Shown here: positions 52,916-62,133 of the stretch, piece by piece | Layout of the letters: each line of letters opens with the position of its first letter | Numbering within the stretch: position 1 is the stretch's first letter | NCBI GenBank assembly: GCA_036503555.1 | Contig: DASXWQ010000012.1 | Coordinates: forward strand, 1 to 64,000 | Reading direction: 5' to 3' | From: Actinocatenispora sp036503555 | Lineage (GTDB): Bacteria; Actinomycetota; Actinomycetes; Mycobacteriales; Micromonosporaceae | DNA: 64,000 nt | Notes under the pieces: generated by a model | The model's input: the letters and a program-made list of their open reading frames with translations, nothing else | Database searches by the model: none | What the model was told of the DNA's origin: nothing | Position numbers and translations under genes: made by a program

Positions 52916-54562
52916 ATGGCCGAGCTGACCATCTCCTCGGAGGAGATCCGCGGCGCGCTGGAGCGTTACGTCTCCTCCTACACACCGGAGATCTCCCGCG
53001 AGGAAGTCGGTGTCGTCACCGTTGCTGGTGATGGCATCGCCCAGGTCGAGGGACTGCCCTCGACCATGGCCAACGAGCTGCTGGAGTTCGAGGACGGCAC
53101 GCTGGGACTGGCGCTGAACCTGGAGACCCGCGAGATCGGCGTGGTCGTCCTGGGCGAGTACGCCGGGATCGAGGAGGGCCAGACGGTCCGCCGTACCGGC
53201 CGCGTGCTCTCCGTGCCCGTCGGCGACGCCTTCCTGGGCCGGGTCGTGGACCCGCTGGGTCGGCCGATCGACGCCCTCGGGGACATCGAGAGCGACGGCT
53301 TCCGCGAGCTGGAGCTGCAGGCGCCGAACGTCATGGCCCGGCAGCCCGTCGAGGAGCCGATGCAGACCGGCATCAAGGCCATCGACGGCATGATTCCGGT
53401 CGGCCGCGGCCAGCGTGAGCTGATCATCGGCGACCGGCAGACCGGCAAGACCACGGTCGCCATCGACACGATCATCAACCAGCGCGACAACTGGAAGACC
53501 GGCGACCCGGTCAAGCAGGTCCGCTGCATCTACGTGGCGATCGGGCAGAAGGCGTCCACCATCGCGTCCGTCAAGGGCACGCTGGAGGAGGCCGGCGCGA
53601 TGGAGTACACGACGATCGTCGCGGCGCCCGCGTCCGACCCGGCCGGCTTCAAGTACATCGCGCCGTACACCGGCAGCTCGATCGGCCAGCACTGGATGTA
53701 CGCCGGCAAGCACGTGCTGATCGTCTTCGACGACCTGTCCAAGCAGGCCGAGGCGTACCGCGCGGTGTCGCTGCTGCTGCGCCGCCCGCCGGGCCGCGAG
53801 GCGTACCCGGGTGACGTGTTCTACCTGCACTCGCGGCTGCTGGAGCGGTGCGCGAAGCTGTCCGACGAGCTGGGCGGCGGCTCGATGACCGGCCTGCCGA
53901 TCATCGAGACGAAGGCGGGTGACGTCTCGGCGTACATCCCGACGAACGTCATCTCGATCACCGACGGCCAGATCTACCTCGAGGCCGACCTGTTCAACGC
54001 CGGCACCAAGCCCGCCATCAACGTGGGTACGTCGGTGTCCCGGGTCGGTGGTGCCGCGCAGCGCAAGGCCATCAAGAAGGTCTCCGGCCGGCTCAAGCTG
54101 GACCTCGCGCAGTTCCGTGACCTGGAGGCGTTCGCCGCCTTCGCGTCGGACCTGGACAAGACCTCGCGGGCGCAGCTCGACCGCGGTGCCCGACTGGTGG
54201 AGCTGCTCAAGCAGGACCAGTCGTCGCCGTTCCCGTACGAGGAGGAGGTCGTCTCGATCTGGGCCGGTACCACCGGCAAGCTGGACACCGTCCCCGTGAC
54301 GGACGTGCGGCGGTTCGAGGGCGAGTTCCTGGCGTACCTGCGGCACAACCACAAGCACGTGCTGGACGACATCGCCGAGACCGGCGCCATGTCGGACGAC
54401 ACGACGGCGACGCTGGACTCCGCGGTCGAGAAGTTCACGCAGAACTTCCTGGCCGGCACCGACGAGGTGAAGCTGAACGAGACGCCGGCCGACGCGCTGG
54501 AGGCGGGCTCCGAGGGCCAGGAGAAGGTCCAGAAGTACGTCCCGCCGGCGGGGAAGAAGTAA
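52916..54562 (+). CDS. atpA: ATP synthase F1 subunit alpha
   Basis: Non-catalytic nucleotide-binding subunit, 548 residues. P-loop GDRQTGKT at 172-179, and the Arg finger region SVSRVGGAAQRKAI. The C-terminal tail after about residue 510 (EVKLNETPADALEAG) is the extension seen in actinobacteria and in mycobacteria regulates ATP hydrolysis. Start ATG 52916 with GAGGA nine bases upstream. Confidence 0.98.
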   Translation: MAELTISSEEIRGALERYVSSYTPEISREEVGVVTVAGDGIAQVEGLPSTMANELLEFEDGTLGLALNLETREIGVVVLGEYAGIEEGQTVRRTGRVLSVPVGDAFLGRVVDPLGRPIDALGDIESDGFRELELQAPNVMARQPVEEPMQTGIKAIDGMIPVGRGQRELIIGDRQTGKTTVAIDTIINQRDNWKTGDPVKQVRCIYVAIGQKASTIASVKGTLEEAGAMEYTTIVAAPASDPAGFKYIAPYTGSSIGQHWMYAGKHVLIVFDDLSKQAEAYRAVSLLLRRPPGREAYPGDVFYLHSRLLERCAKLSDELGGGSMTGLPIIETKAGDVSAYIPTNVISITDGQIYLEADLFNAGTKPAINVGTSVSRVGGAAQRKAIKKVSGRLKLDLAQFRDLEAFAAFASDLDKTSRAQLDRGARLVELLKQDQSSPFPYEEEVVSIWAGTTGKLDTVPVTDVRRFEGEFLAYLRHNHKHVLDDIAETGAMSDDTTATLDSAVEKFTQNFLAGTDEVKLNETPADALEAGSEGQEKVQKYVPPAGKK

Positions 54563-54565
54563 CCC

Positions 54566-55498
54566 ATGCCCGCACAGCTACGGGTACTCCGCCGCCGAAT
54601 CAGGTCGGTCAGGTCGACCGGCAAGATCACCAAGGCGCAGGAGCTCATCGCCACGAGCCGGATCGCGAAGGCCCAGGAACGGGTCTCCGCGGCCCAGCCG
54701 TACGCCTCGGCGATTACCGGTGTGCTCACGGCCCTCGCCGGCAGCGCCAACGTCGACCACCCGCTGCTGGTGCCGCGGCCGACGATCCGTCGGGCCGGCG
54801 TACTGGTGGTGACCAGCGACCGGGGCATGTGCGGCGGGTACAACGCCAACGTCATCCGCACCGCGGAGCAGCTCATCTCCCGGCTTCGGGAGGACGGCGT
54901 CCAGCCGGTGCTGTACGTGATCGGCCGTAAGGGCGTGACGTACTACCGCTTCCGGAACCGGGACATCGCCGAGAGCTGGACCGGCTTCTCCGAGCAGCCC
55001 GCGTTCGATGACGCCCGGGAGGCCGGCCAGACGCTGATCGACGCGTTCACGGCGGGTGCGGACGACACCGACACCGGCGCGGGCCCCGACGGCCTGCCCG
55101 GCATCGACCAGCTCTACGTCGTCTACACGCACCTGCGGTCGATGGTCTCGCAGGTACCGACGGTGACGCGGGTCGCCCCGATGGAGATCGAGGAGACCTC
55201 GACGCCGTCGACCGGCATCCCCCCGGCGTACGAGTTCGAGCCGGAGGCCGACGCGCTGCTCGACGCGCTGCTGCCGAAGTACATCAACACGCGGATCTAC
55301 GCGGCGTTGCTGGACTCGGCGGCGAGCGAGTCGGCGGCACGGCGGGCCGCGATGAAGGCCGCGACCGACAACGCGAACGACATCGCGAAGACGCTGACCC
55401 GAGAGATGAACGCGGCCCGGCAGGCCGCGATCACCCAGGAGATTTCGGAGATCGTCGGCGGCGTGGACGCGCTCGCCGCGACAGGAAGTGAAGAGTGA
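54566..55498 (+). CDS. atpG: ATP synthase F1 subunit gamma
   Basis: Central rotor shaft, 310 residues. N-terminal helix LRVLRRRIRSVRSTGKITKA, the conserved SDRGMCGGYNANVIRTAE, and the C-terminal helix ESAARRAAMKAATDNANDI followed by the TREMNAARQAAITQEI signature. Starts 4 bp after atpA and overlaps atpD by one base (TGATG). Confidence 0.97.
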   Translation: MPAQLRVLRRRIRSVRSTGKITKAQELIATSRIAKAQERVSAAQPYASAITGVLTALAGSANVDHPLLVPRPTIRRAGVLVVTSDRGMCGGYNANVIRTAEQLISRLREDGVQPVLYVIGRKGVTYYRFRNRDIAESWTGFSEQPAFDDAREAGQTLIDAFTAGADDTDTGAGPDGLPGIDQLYVVYTHLRSMVSQVPTVTRVAPMEIEETSTPSTGIPPAYEFEPEADALLDALLPKYINTRIYAALLDSAASESAARRAAMKAATDNANDIAKTLTREMNAARQAAITQEISEIVGGVDALAATGSEE

Positions 55499-56940
55499 TG
55501 TCCACGACTGCTCAGGACAAGGCGACGGCCGTGGGCCGGGTGGCCCGGGTGATCGGCGCCGTGGTCGACGTCGAGTTCCCGCGCGAGGCGATGCCCGCGA
55601 TCAACAACGCGCTCAAGACCGACGTGGAACTGTCGGACGGCAAGCACGAGATCACCCTGGAGGTCGCCCAGCACCTGGGTGACAACATGATCCGGGCGAT
55701 CTCGCTGAAGCCGACCGACGGCATGGTGCGCGGTTCCGAGGTGCGCGACACCGGTGGCCCGATCTCGGTGCCCGTCGGCGACATCACCAAGGGCCACGTG
55801 TTCAACGTGACCGGCGACGTGCTGAACCTGAAGGACGGCGAGAAGTGGGAGCCGAGCGAGCGGTGGGCGATCCACCGCGAGCCGCCGGCATTCGCCGACC
55901 TGGAGCCGAAGTCCGAGATGCTGGAGACCGGCATCAAGGTCCTCGACCTCCTCACGCCGTACGTCAAGGGCGGCAAGATCGGCCTGTTCGGCGGCGCGGG
56001 CGTGGGCAAGACGGTGCTCATCCAGGAGATGATCTACCGCGTCGCCCAGAACTTCGGTGGTACGTCGGTGTTCGCCGGTGTCGGCGAGCGCACCCGTGAG
56101 GGCAACGACCTCATCGGTGAGATGACCGAGATGAACGTCTTCGAGAAGACGGCGCTCGTCTTCGGCCAGATGGACGAGCCCCCGGGCACGCGTCTGCGGG
56201 TCGCGCTGGCCGCGCTGACCATGGCGGAGTACTTCCGCGACGTGCAGAACCAGGAGGTGTTGCTGTTCATCGACAACATCTTCCGGTTCACCCAGGCGGG
56301 TTCGGAGGTGTCCACCCTGCTGGGCCGGATGCCGTCCGCCGTGGGATACCAGCCGACGCTGGCCGACGAGATGGGCCAGCTCCAGGAGCGGATCACGTCC
56401 GTCCGGGGCAAGGCGATCACCTCGATGCAGGCGATCTACGTGCCGGCCGACGACTACACCGACCCGGCGCCGGCGACGACGTTCGCCCACCTGGACGCGA
56501 CCACGAACCTGGAGCGGGCGATCTCCGACAAGGGCATCTACCCGGCGGTGGACCCGCTGGCGTCGACGTCCCGCCTGCTCGCCCCGGCGTACGTGGGGAA
56601 CGAGCACTTCCAGGTGGCCGAGACCGTCAAGCAGATCCTGCAGAAGTACAAGGATCTGCAGGACATCATCGCCATCCTCGGCATGGACGAGCTGTCCGAA
56701 GAGGACAAGGTGACGGTGCAGCGGGCCCGCCGGATCGAGCGGTTCCTCTCGCAGAACACCTTCATGGCGGAGAAGTTCACCAACATCCCGGGTTCGTACG
56801 TTCCGCTCAAGGAGACCATCGAGGCGTTCAAGAAGCTCGCCGACGGGGAGTACGACCACTTCCCCGAGCAGGCGTTCTTCATGTGCGGTGGCCTCGAGGA
56901 CCTGGAGCGCAACGCGCACGAGCTCATGAAGAACGAATAA
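55498..56940 (+). CDS. atpD: ATP synthase F1 subunit beta
   Basis: Catalytic subunit, 480 residues. P-loop GGAGVGKT at 165-172, the catalytic Glu in VGERTREGNDL, DELSEEDK at about 395, and the C-terminal KLADGEYDHFPEQAFFMCGG. ATG 55498 overlaps the atpG stop; GTG 55495 is one codon upstream. Followed, unusually, by a hairpin and a 326-bp gap before atpC. Confidence 0.98.
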   Translation: MSTTAQDKATAVGRVARVIGAVVDVEFPREAMPAINNALKTDVELSDGKHEITLEVAQHLGDNMIRAISLKPTDGMVRGSEVRDTGGPISVPVGDITKGHVFNVTGDVLNLKDGEKWEPSERWAIHREPPAFADLEPKSEMLETGIKVLDLLTPYVKGGKIGLFGGAGVGKTVLIQEMIYRVAQNFGGTSVFAGVGERTREGNDLIGEMTEMNVFEKTALVFGQMDEPPGTRLRVALAALTMAEYFRDVQNQEVLLFIDNIFRFTQAGSEVSTLLGRMPSAVGYQPTLADEMGQLQERITSVRGKAITSMQAIYVPADDYTDPAPATTFAHLDATTNLERAISDKGIYPAVDPLASTSRLLAPAYVGNEHFQVAETVKQILQKYKDLQDIIAILGMDELSEEDKVTVQRARRIERFLSQNTFMAEKFTNIPGSYVPLKETIEAFKKLADGEYDHFPEQAFFMCGGLEDLERNAHELMKNE

Positions 56941-56958
56941 CACTGGCGCATCCCGCGT

Positions 56959-56995
56959 ACCGGGCCGGTTGTCCACTGTGGACGACCGGCCCGGT
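56959..56995 (+). terminator. Strong hairpin after atpD
   Basis: 18-base arms (56959-56976, 56978-56995) pair with one G-T wobble and almost no loop. No T tract follows. Likely stops or slows transcription between atpD and atpC, or is a cruciform. Confidence 0.6.
56971..56983. repeat. GTCCA-N3-TGGAC palindrome, copy 8
   Basis: GTCCACTGTGGAC, at the tip of the atpD-atpC hairpin, identical to copy 5. Confidence 0.8.
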
Positions 56996-57205
56996 CGCGT
57001 TGCGGCGGCCCGGCGCGCTGGGAACTTCCGCCGCTGTTTCTCGGCCGACCCGGTACGCCGCCGTGGCGGCCCGCTCGGCCGCCGCACGGTGATGGTGCGG
57101 TTCGTTGGGATTCGTACCGGCTCGGGCGTCGTGCGGTCGACGATCGGTCGGTCACCGTGGTCGGATACGTGCGGCGCGTCACTGTTCCAACCGCCGGGCC
57201 GCCGG

Positions 57206-57233
57206 TTTCCGCTGGTCGACCACGCATTAGACT
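57206..57233 (+). promoter_or_regulatory. Candidate atpC promoter
   Basis: TTTCCG (57206-57211), 16 bp, TAGACT (57228-57233), about 34 bp before the atpC start codon. Confidence 0.4.
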
Positions 57234-57266
57234 CCGAGGTCAAACCCCCGCGCGCTAGGAGTACAG

Positions 57267-57554
57267 GTGGCCAACCCACTGCACGTCGAGCTCGTCGCGG
57301 TCGAGCAGAAAGTCTGGTCCGGCGACGCGTCCATGCTGATCGCCCGCACCACCGAGGGCGAGCTGGGTGTTCTGCCCGGCCACGCGCCGCTGCTCGGTCA
57401 GCTCGCCGACCCCGCCCGGGTGCGGATCCAGCGGGACGGCGCAGACGAGCTGGCATACCAGGTCAACGGCGGGTTCCTGTCGGTGACCGACCGCGGCGTC
57501 ACGGTGCTCGCCGAGTCCGTCGAGCCCGCCCAGGCCGGCGCGGACGTCCACTAG
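57267..57554 (+). CDS. atpC: ATP synthase F1 subunit epsilon, short form
   Basis: A 95-residue epsilon subunit consisting of the beta-sandwich domain only (LHVELVAVEQKVWSGDASML to VNGGFLSVTDRGVTVLAE). The C-terminal two-helix hairpin, which in other bacteria blocks hydrolysis, is absent; usual length is 120-140. GTG 57267 with AGGAGT seven bases upstream. Separated from atpD by a hairpin and a gap, and close to the DUF2550 gene. Confidence 0.93.
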   Translation: MANPLHVELVAVEQKVWSGDASMLIARTTEGELGVLPGHAPLLGQLADPARVRIQRDGADELAYQVNGGFLSVTDRGVTVLAESVEPAQAGADVH

Positions 57555-57577
57555 ACCCCGACGGGCGTGAGACACCG

Positions 57578-58033
57578 ATGCGGTTCTTCGAGGCGGTCGG
57601 AATCGGTGTTCTTGCTGTGCTCGTTGTGCTCTGCCTGCTGTTCGTGCGGCGGGCACTGTTCGCCCGCGGTGGCGGCACCATCGAGGTGAGCGTCCGGCTC
57701 ACCTCACGCGTACCGGGCCGCGGGTGGGCCCCGGGCTTCGGCCGGTTCGCCGGCGACGAGCTGCGGTGGTACCGGATGTTCAGCTTCGCGCTGCGACCCC
57801 GGGAGATCTTCTCCCGCCGGGACCTCGCGATCCGCTCCCGGCGTACGCCGGACGGTCCCGAGCTGCTCGCCCTGCCGACCGACAGTCTCGTCCTGTGTTG
57901 CGCCAGCAGCCGCAGCACCGTCGAGGTAGCGATGACCGAAGGTGCTCTCACCGGCTTCCTGTCCTGGCTTGAGGCCGCCCCACCCGGGGCGGCCTCTCGT
58001 CTTTTCCGTACCCCGACGGACGAGGCGAGCTGA
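57578..58033 (+). CDS. DUF2550 membrane protein
   Basis: A 151-residue protein with one N-terminal helix (AVGIGVLAVLVVLCLLFVRR) and a conserved soluble domain (RGWAPGFGRFAGDELRWYRMFSFALRPR). DUF2550 is found almost only in actinobacteria, next to atpC, function unknown. It converges with the VOC gene one base away. Confidence 0.9.
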   Translation: MRFFEAVGIGVLAVLVVLCLLFVRRALFARGGGTIEVSVRLTSRVPGRGWAPGFGRFAGDELRWYRMFSFALRPREIFSRRDLAIRSRRTPDGPELLALPTDSLVLCCASSRSTVEVAMTEGALTGFLSWLEAAPPGAASRLFRTPTDEAS

Positions 58034-58034
58034 G

Positions 58035-58430
58035 TCAGTCGTCGGCGGCGACGAGTTCTACCTCGTACCCGTCGCGGTCGGCGAGGTAGGCGGCGTAGTG
58101 GCCGTCGCCGCCCGCGTACGGGTGGCGGTCGGGGTACAGGAGCGTCCAGCCGTGCGGGAGCGCGGCGGCCACCAGCGCGTCCAGTTCGGCGCGGGAGCCG
58201 GCGTGCAGGGCCACGTGGTTGAGCCCGGGGCGGGTCCGTTCGTGCCGGTCGCCGGTCAGCGCCGGTGACCGCTCCAGCACCACGTACGCCGGCCCGAGCC
58301 GCCAGGAGCGCCCCGCGGACCAGGACTGGAACGGTTCGTATCCCAGCGTGGTGAGCAGGAACCCCCAGGACTCGGTGGCCCGGTCGAGGTCCGGTACCCA
58401 CAGCTCCAGGTGGTGGAGCGTGCCTCTCAC
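58035..58430 (-). CDS. VOC-superfamily (glyoxalase-like) protein
   Basis: A 131-residue VOC protein. It starts at GTG 58430, overlapping the preceding stop codon by four bases (GTGA), so it is cotranslated with the adenosyltransferase. Motifs LHHLELWVPDLDRA and GLNHVALHAGSRAELDAL provide the metal-type His; the final DRDGYEVELVA supplies Glu. Substrate unknown. The pairing with a cobalamin enzyme recalls methylmalonyl-CoA epimerase, also a VOC protein, but similarity is not strong enough to say so. Confidence 0.82.
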   Translation of the reverse strand: MRGTLHHLELWVPDLDRATESWGFLLTTLGYEPFQSWSAGRSWRLGPAYVVLERSPALTGDRHERTRPGLNHVALHAGSRAELDALVAAALPHGWTLLYPDRHPYAGGDGHYAAYLADRDGYEVELVAADD

Positions 58431-58999
58431 CGCTGGCCGCCGGGCTTCCACAGGACGTCGCCGTCCGGGTTCGCCAGGCGGGACAGGATGAACAGCAGGT
58501 CACTCAGCCGGTTGAGGTATTTCGCGGTGAGCACGTTGGTGTGCTCGGGGTCGTGGTCGAGCAGCGCCCAGGCGGACCGCTCGGCGCGGCGGGCGACGGT
58601 GCGGGCCTGGTGCAGCAGCGCGGCGCCCGGCGTACCGCCGGGGAGGATGAACGAGTCGAGCGGCGCGCAGCGCGCGTTGAACGCGTCACACCAGCCTTCC
58701 AGCCGCGTGACGTAGTCGTCGGTGACGCGCAGCGGCGGGTGCTTCGGGTGTTCCTCGATCGGCGTGGCCAGGTCGGCGCCGACGTCGAACAGGTCGTTCT
58801 GGATGCGGGTCAGCACGCCGCGGACCTCGTCGTCGAGCCCGCCGAGGGCGAGGGCGGTGCCGAGCACGGCGTTCGTCTCGTCGCAGTCGGCGTACGCCAC
58901 GATGCGCGGATCGGTCTTCGGCACGCGACTGAAGTCGTTCAGCCCGGTCGTGCCGTCGTCGCCGGTACGGGTGTAGATCCGGGTGAGGTGGACAGCCAT
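58427..58999 (-). CDS. Cob(I)alamin adenosyltransferase, PduO type
   Basis: Transfers an adenosyl group from ATP to cob(I)alamin to make coenzyme B12. 190 residues. N-terminal ATP site TRIYTRTGDDGTTGL, then the substrate helices YADCDETNAVLGTAL and ARTVARRAERSAWALLD with KYLNRLSDLLFILSRL. ATG 58999. Cotranslated with a VOC gene downstream, divergent from murA, an arrangement conserved in actinobacteria. Confidence 0.95.
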   Translation of the reverse strand: MAVHLTRIYTRTGDDGTTGLNDFSRVPKTDPRIVAYADCDETNAVLGTALALGGLDDEVRGVLTRIQNDLFDVGADLATPIEEHPKHPPLRVTDDYVTRLEGWCDAFNARCAPLDSFILPGGTPGAALLHQARTVARRAERSAWALLDHDPEHTNVLTAKYLNRLSDLLFILSRLANPDGDVLWKPGGQR

Positions 59000-59072
59000 C
59001 CGCCCAGCCTATCGGCGGTGTACGACACTCCGCCCGGCCCGGGCGCGGAGCGGCGTCGGATGTCCGAATACG

Positions 59073-60359
59073 ATGACGCGCGTGGATGTCATCCGGGTCT
59101 ACGGCGGCGCGCGCCTGTCCGGCGAGGTCGCCGTCGCCGGCGCGAAGAACAGCGCCCTGAAGCTGATGGCCGCGGCGCTGCTCGCGCCCGGCCGTACCAC
59201 GATCGCGAACGCGCCGGCCATCACGGACATCTCGATCATGGCCGAGGTGTTGCGGCGGCTGGGCTGCCAGGTTGCGGTCGACGGCGGTGACATCACCATC
59301 GACACGCCCGAGCGGCTCGAACCCGAGGCCGACTACGACCTGGTACGCCGGCTCCGCGCGTCGATCTGCGTGCTCGGCCCGCTGCTCGCCCGGTGCGGCC
59401 ACGCCCGGGTAGCGCACCCCGGCGGCGACGCGATCGGTTCGCGCGGGCTGGACATGCACGTGTCCGGGCTGTCCCGGATGGGCGCGGACATCGGTAGCGA
59501 GCACGGCTTCGTGGTGGCGCGGGCGACGCGGCTGTCCGGCGCGTCGATCTGGCTGGACTTCCCGAGCGTCGGCGCCACGGAGAACATCCTGATGGCCGCG
59601 GTACTGGCGGACGGCACCACGGTGATCGACAACGCGGCACGCGAGCCGGAGATCGTCGACCTGGTGACGATGCTCAACTCGATGGGCGCGAGGGTGACCG
59701 GCGAGGGTTCCTCGACGCTCACCGTCGAGGGCGTCCGGACGATGCACCCCACCGCCCACCGTACGGTCGGGGACCGGATCGTCGCCGGCACCTGGGCGTT
59801 CGGCGCCGTGATGACCCGCGGCGACGTGGTCGTGCGGGGGGTCGGCGCGGCCAACCTGAGTACCGCGCTGGACAAGCTCACCGCCGCCGGCGCCGAGGTC
59901 ACCGACCTGCCCGACGAAGCCTTCCGGGTACGCATGGACCGTCGGGCGACCGCCGTCGACGTGGTGACCCTGCCGTACCCGGGGTTCGCGACGGACCTGC
60001 TGCCGATGGCGATCGGGCTCGGCGCCGTCTCCACCGGCGCGTCGCTGATCACGGAGAACATCTTCGACGGCCGCTTCATGTTCGTGAACGAGATGTCCCG
60101 GCTCGGCGCCGACATCCGCACCGACGGCCACCACGCCGTGGTACGCGGGCGGGAACGGCTGTCCGGCGCTCCGGTCCGCGCGTCGGACATCCGTGCGGGC
60201 GCGGGCCTGGCCATCGCCGGGCTGTGCGCGGAGGGCGCGACCGAGGTCAGTCACGTGCACCACATCGACCGCGGGTACCCGAACTTCGTCGAGCAGCTTC
60301 GTTCGCTGGGTGTGAAGGCCGAGCGGGTGTCGCTTCCCGACGACGACTTCCAGTACTGA
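59073..60359 (+). CDS. murA: UDP-N-acetylglucosamine 1-carboxyvinyltransferase with Asp in place of catalytic Cys
   Basis: First committed step of peptidoglycan synthesis, adding PEP to UDP-GlcNAc. 428 residues, EPT fold. The motif that is usually GGCAIG reads GGDAIG with Asp119 (HPGGDAIGSRGLDMH). Mycobacterial MurA also carries Asp and is naturally resistant to fosfomycin. Other residues are in place: AGAKNSALKLM at the N-terminus and PYPGFATDLLPM. ATG 59073 preferred, GTG 59082 possible. Confidence 0.96.
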   Translation: MTRVDVIRVYGGARLSGEVAVAGAKNSALKLMAAALLAPGRTTIANAPAITDISIMAEVLRRLGCQVAVDGGDITIDTPERLEPEADYDLVRRLRASICVLGPLLARCGHARVAHPGGDAIGSRGLDMHVSGLSRMGADIGSEHGFVVARATRLSGASIWLDFPSVGATENILMAAVLADGTTVIDNAAREPEIVDLVTMLNSMGARVTGEGSSTLTVEGVRTMHPTAHRTVGDRIVAGTWAFGAVMTRGDVVVRGVGAANLSTALDKLTAAGAEVTDLPDEAFRVRMDRRATAVDVVTLPYPGFATDLLPMAIGLGAVSTGASLITENIFDGRFMFVNEMSRLGADIRTDGHHAVVRGRERLSGAPVRASDIRAGAGLAIAGLCAEGATEVSHVHHIDRGYPNFVEQLRSLGVKAERVSLPDDDFQY

Positions 60360-60434
60360 CCCCCGACCGGCACCGGTCGCCGGGCGCGCTGCCGGGCTTC
60401 GGTCGGCCCCGCCCGGGCCAAGGCCGGGCGGCGG

Positions 60435-60863
60435 TCAGCCGACCAGGCGGCGGGCCTCGTCGAGCTGGTCGGCGAAGACCATGACGGAGATGCGGCCGTC
60501 GCGATGGGTCACGGTGGACCGGATGCCGGCCTCGCCGAGGACCTCGCGGACCAGCGAGGCGGCCCGGTCGCTCTCCGCCACGTACGCCGTGCGGAGCAGC
60601 CCGAAACCCTCGTCGGCCGCCTCGGCGGCGTCGACGCGGCCGTCGAGCGGTATCGGGTCGATCGCCTCGTGCGCCCCGTCCGGTACGAGATCGAAGCCGG
60701 TGGGCGGGGGGTCGGTCGCGGTGGCCGAGGTGATCGGGTCGTCGTCCGCGGGCGATACCTGGTAGCGACGCTCGGCCAGGTCGCTGCCGTACGTCCAGCG
60801 GAGCACGATCGCGAGGCCGGCGATGAGGCCGAACGCGATCAGGATGCTGACTGGGGCGGGCAC
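60435..60863 (-). CDS. Small membrane-anchored protein with DUF2007-like domain
   Basis: A 142-residue protein. One N-terminal helix (VSILIAFGLIAGLAIVL), a variable linker, and a C-terminal ferredoxin-like domain (YVAESDRAASLVREVLGEAGIRSTV, then ISVMVFADQLDEARRLVG), like DUF2007/'signal-transducing' small domains. GTG 60863. Function unknown. Probably its own transcription unit. Confidence 0.7.
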   Translation of the reverse strand: MPAPVSILIAFGLIAGLAIVLRWTYGSDLAERRYQVSPADDDPITSATATDPPPTGFDLVPDGAHEAIDPIPLDGRVDAAEAADEGFGLLRTAYVAESDRAASLVREVLGEAGIRSTVTHRDGRISVMVFADQLDEARRLVG

Positions 60864-60918
60864 GCCCGCCAGTCTGCCACTGCCGTACCAGCACCCGCAT
60901 CCAGCGGGTCGGTGGGCG

Positions 60919-62133
60919 TCAGACGACGCCGACCCGGCGGGCCAGGGCGCGCAGCTCACGCCCGCCCGCCTCGCGGCGCGCGCGGCGCAGGATGTCGCCG
61001 ACGGTCTCCCGTACGGTCGTGCTGGCGCGGATGCGCTGCGGTGCCAACCGCTCGGCGACGCAGAACGCCTGCACCGCCCGCTCGTCCCGGCGGTCCTGCG
61101 CGTACCCCCGGCCGAGGTCGGACCAGAACGACGCGCGCCGGGACGCCGAGTCGACGGCCTCCGGGGTGATGTCCCGGGCGATCTCGTCGACGCGGCCGCC
61201 CTCGCCCAGCTCGACGGCGATCGCGACGCGCCAGAAGCCGATGTTCGTCGGCCCGAAGCACAGGCCGGCGAACCCGCCCTCGCCGGTACGTGCGGCCACC
61301 GCGTCGGCCTCGCCGAGGTGGGTACCCGTCTGCTCGGGCCGCTCGGTCACGGCGGCGGCGAACGCGGCGGACAGGTGGAGCATCCCGTACACCTGGGCGG
61401 CGTCGAGGTCGGCCAGGTGCGGTTGCAGCCTGGTCGCCGCCTCGGCGGCCATCCGCCCGGTCAGCGTCTTGGTCTCCGGCGGCAGCGAGTGCAGCCGGGT
61501 GAAGTCGGCCAGTCCGGTCCAGGCCGGCTCGTCCAGCTCGGCGGCGGCCCGCCCGCACGCCTCGGCCGCGGTCATCGCCAGGTCCCGCTGCCCCAGGTAC
61601 TTCAGCGTGTACGTGGTGCAGTAGGTGACCCGGACCATCTGCCGCAGCGCCGCGGTACGTTCCTCGCCGCTTCCGGTGCGGCACAGCACGCCGAGGTCAC
61701 GCAACAGGCCGGGGAGCACCGGACCGATCCGGTCGTACCGGGCGGCGGCGCGCAGCGGGCCGAGCTCGTCGGTGGCGGCGGTCAACTCGTCGATGCCGCG
61801 GCCGGGGGTGCTCTCGTCGCCGAGGGCGAGCATCACCAGCGCGGACCGTACGGCGGGGACGGTGGCGAGCGCGGCGGCGTGCTCGGGGAACAGCGGCGTA
61901 CCCGGCTGGTCGGTGAGGTCCGCCGTGGAGACCTGGAGCGCGGCGGCGACGGCGGTGAGTTGGGACCGGCGGTCGAGGATGCGCTTGCCGTTCTCGACCT
62001 CGGACAGCAGGCCGACGGAGATGCCGGCGAGGCCGGCGAGCGTCTTCAGCGGTATCCCGCGGTAGCGCCGCCAGGTGCGGATGCGTTCCCCGACAATCGG
62101 CCGGTCATCGGGGAGGTACGACTCCCGAGCCAT
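60919..62133 (-). CDS. XRE-family regulator with TPR-like C-terminus
   Basis: A 404-residue regulator. HTH at about residues 16-75 (GERIRTWRRYRGIPLKTLAGLAGISVGLLSEVENGKR), then a long helical-repeat region of about 320 residues (LADLDAAQVYGMLHLSAAFAAAV). This layout is common in actinobacterial developmental and antibiotic regulators. ATG 62133, with ACGGT repeats upstream. Divergent from two small ORFs. Ligand unknown. Confidence 0.85.
   Translation of the reverse strand: MARESYLPDDRPIVGERIRTWRRYRGIPLKTLAGLAGISVGLLSEVENGKRILDRRSQLTAVAAALQVSTADLTDQPGTPLFPEHAAALATVPAVRSALVMLALGDESTPGRGIDELTAATDELGPLRAAARYDRIGPVLPGLLRDLGVLCRTGSGEERTAALRQMVRVTYCTTYTLKYLGQRDLAMTAAEACGRAAAELDEPAWTGLADFTRLHSLPPETKTLTGRMAAEAATRLQPHLADLDAAQVYGMLHLSAAFAAAVTERPEQTGTHLGEADAVAARTGEGGFAGLCFGPTNIGFWRVAIAVELGEGGRVDEIARDITPEAVDSASRRASFWSDLGRGYAQDRRDERAVQAFCVAERLAPQRIRASTTVRETVGDILRRARREAGGRELRALARRVGVV

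Larger units (their letters stand above)
56941..57266. other. 326-bp atpD-atpC gap
   Basis: No gene. It holds a long hairpin (56959-56995), which includes one GTCCA-N3-TGGAC copy, and at its far end a candidate promoter for atpC. Confidence 0.6.
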
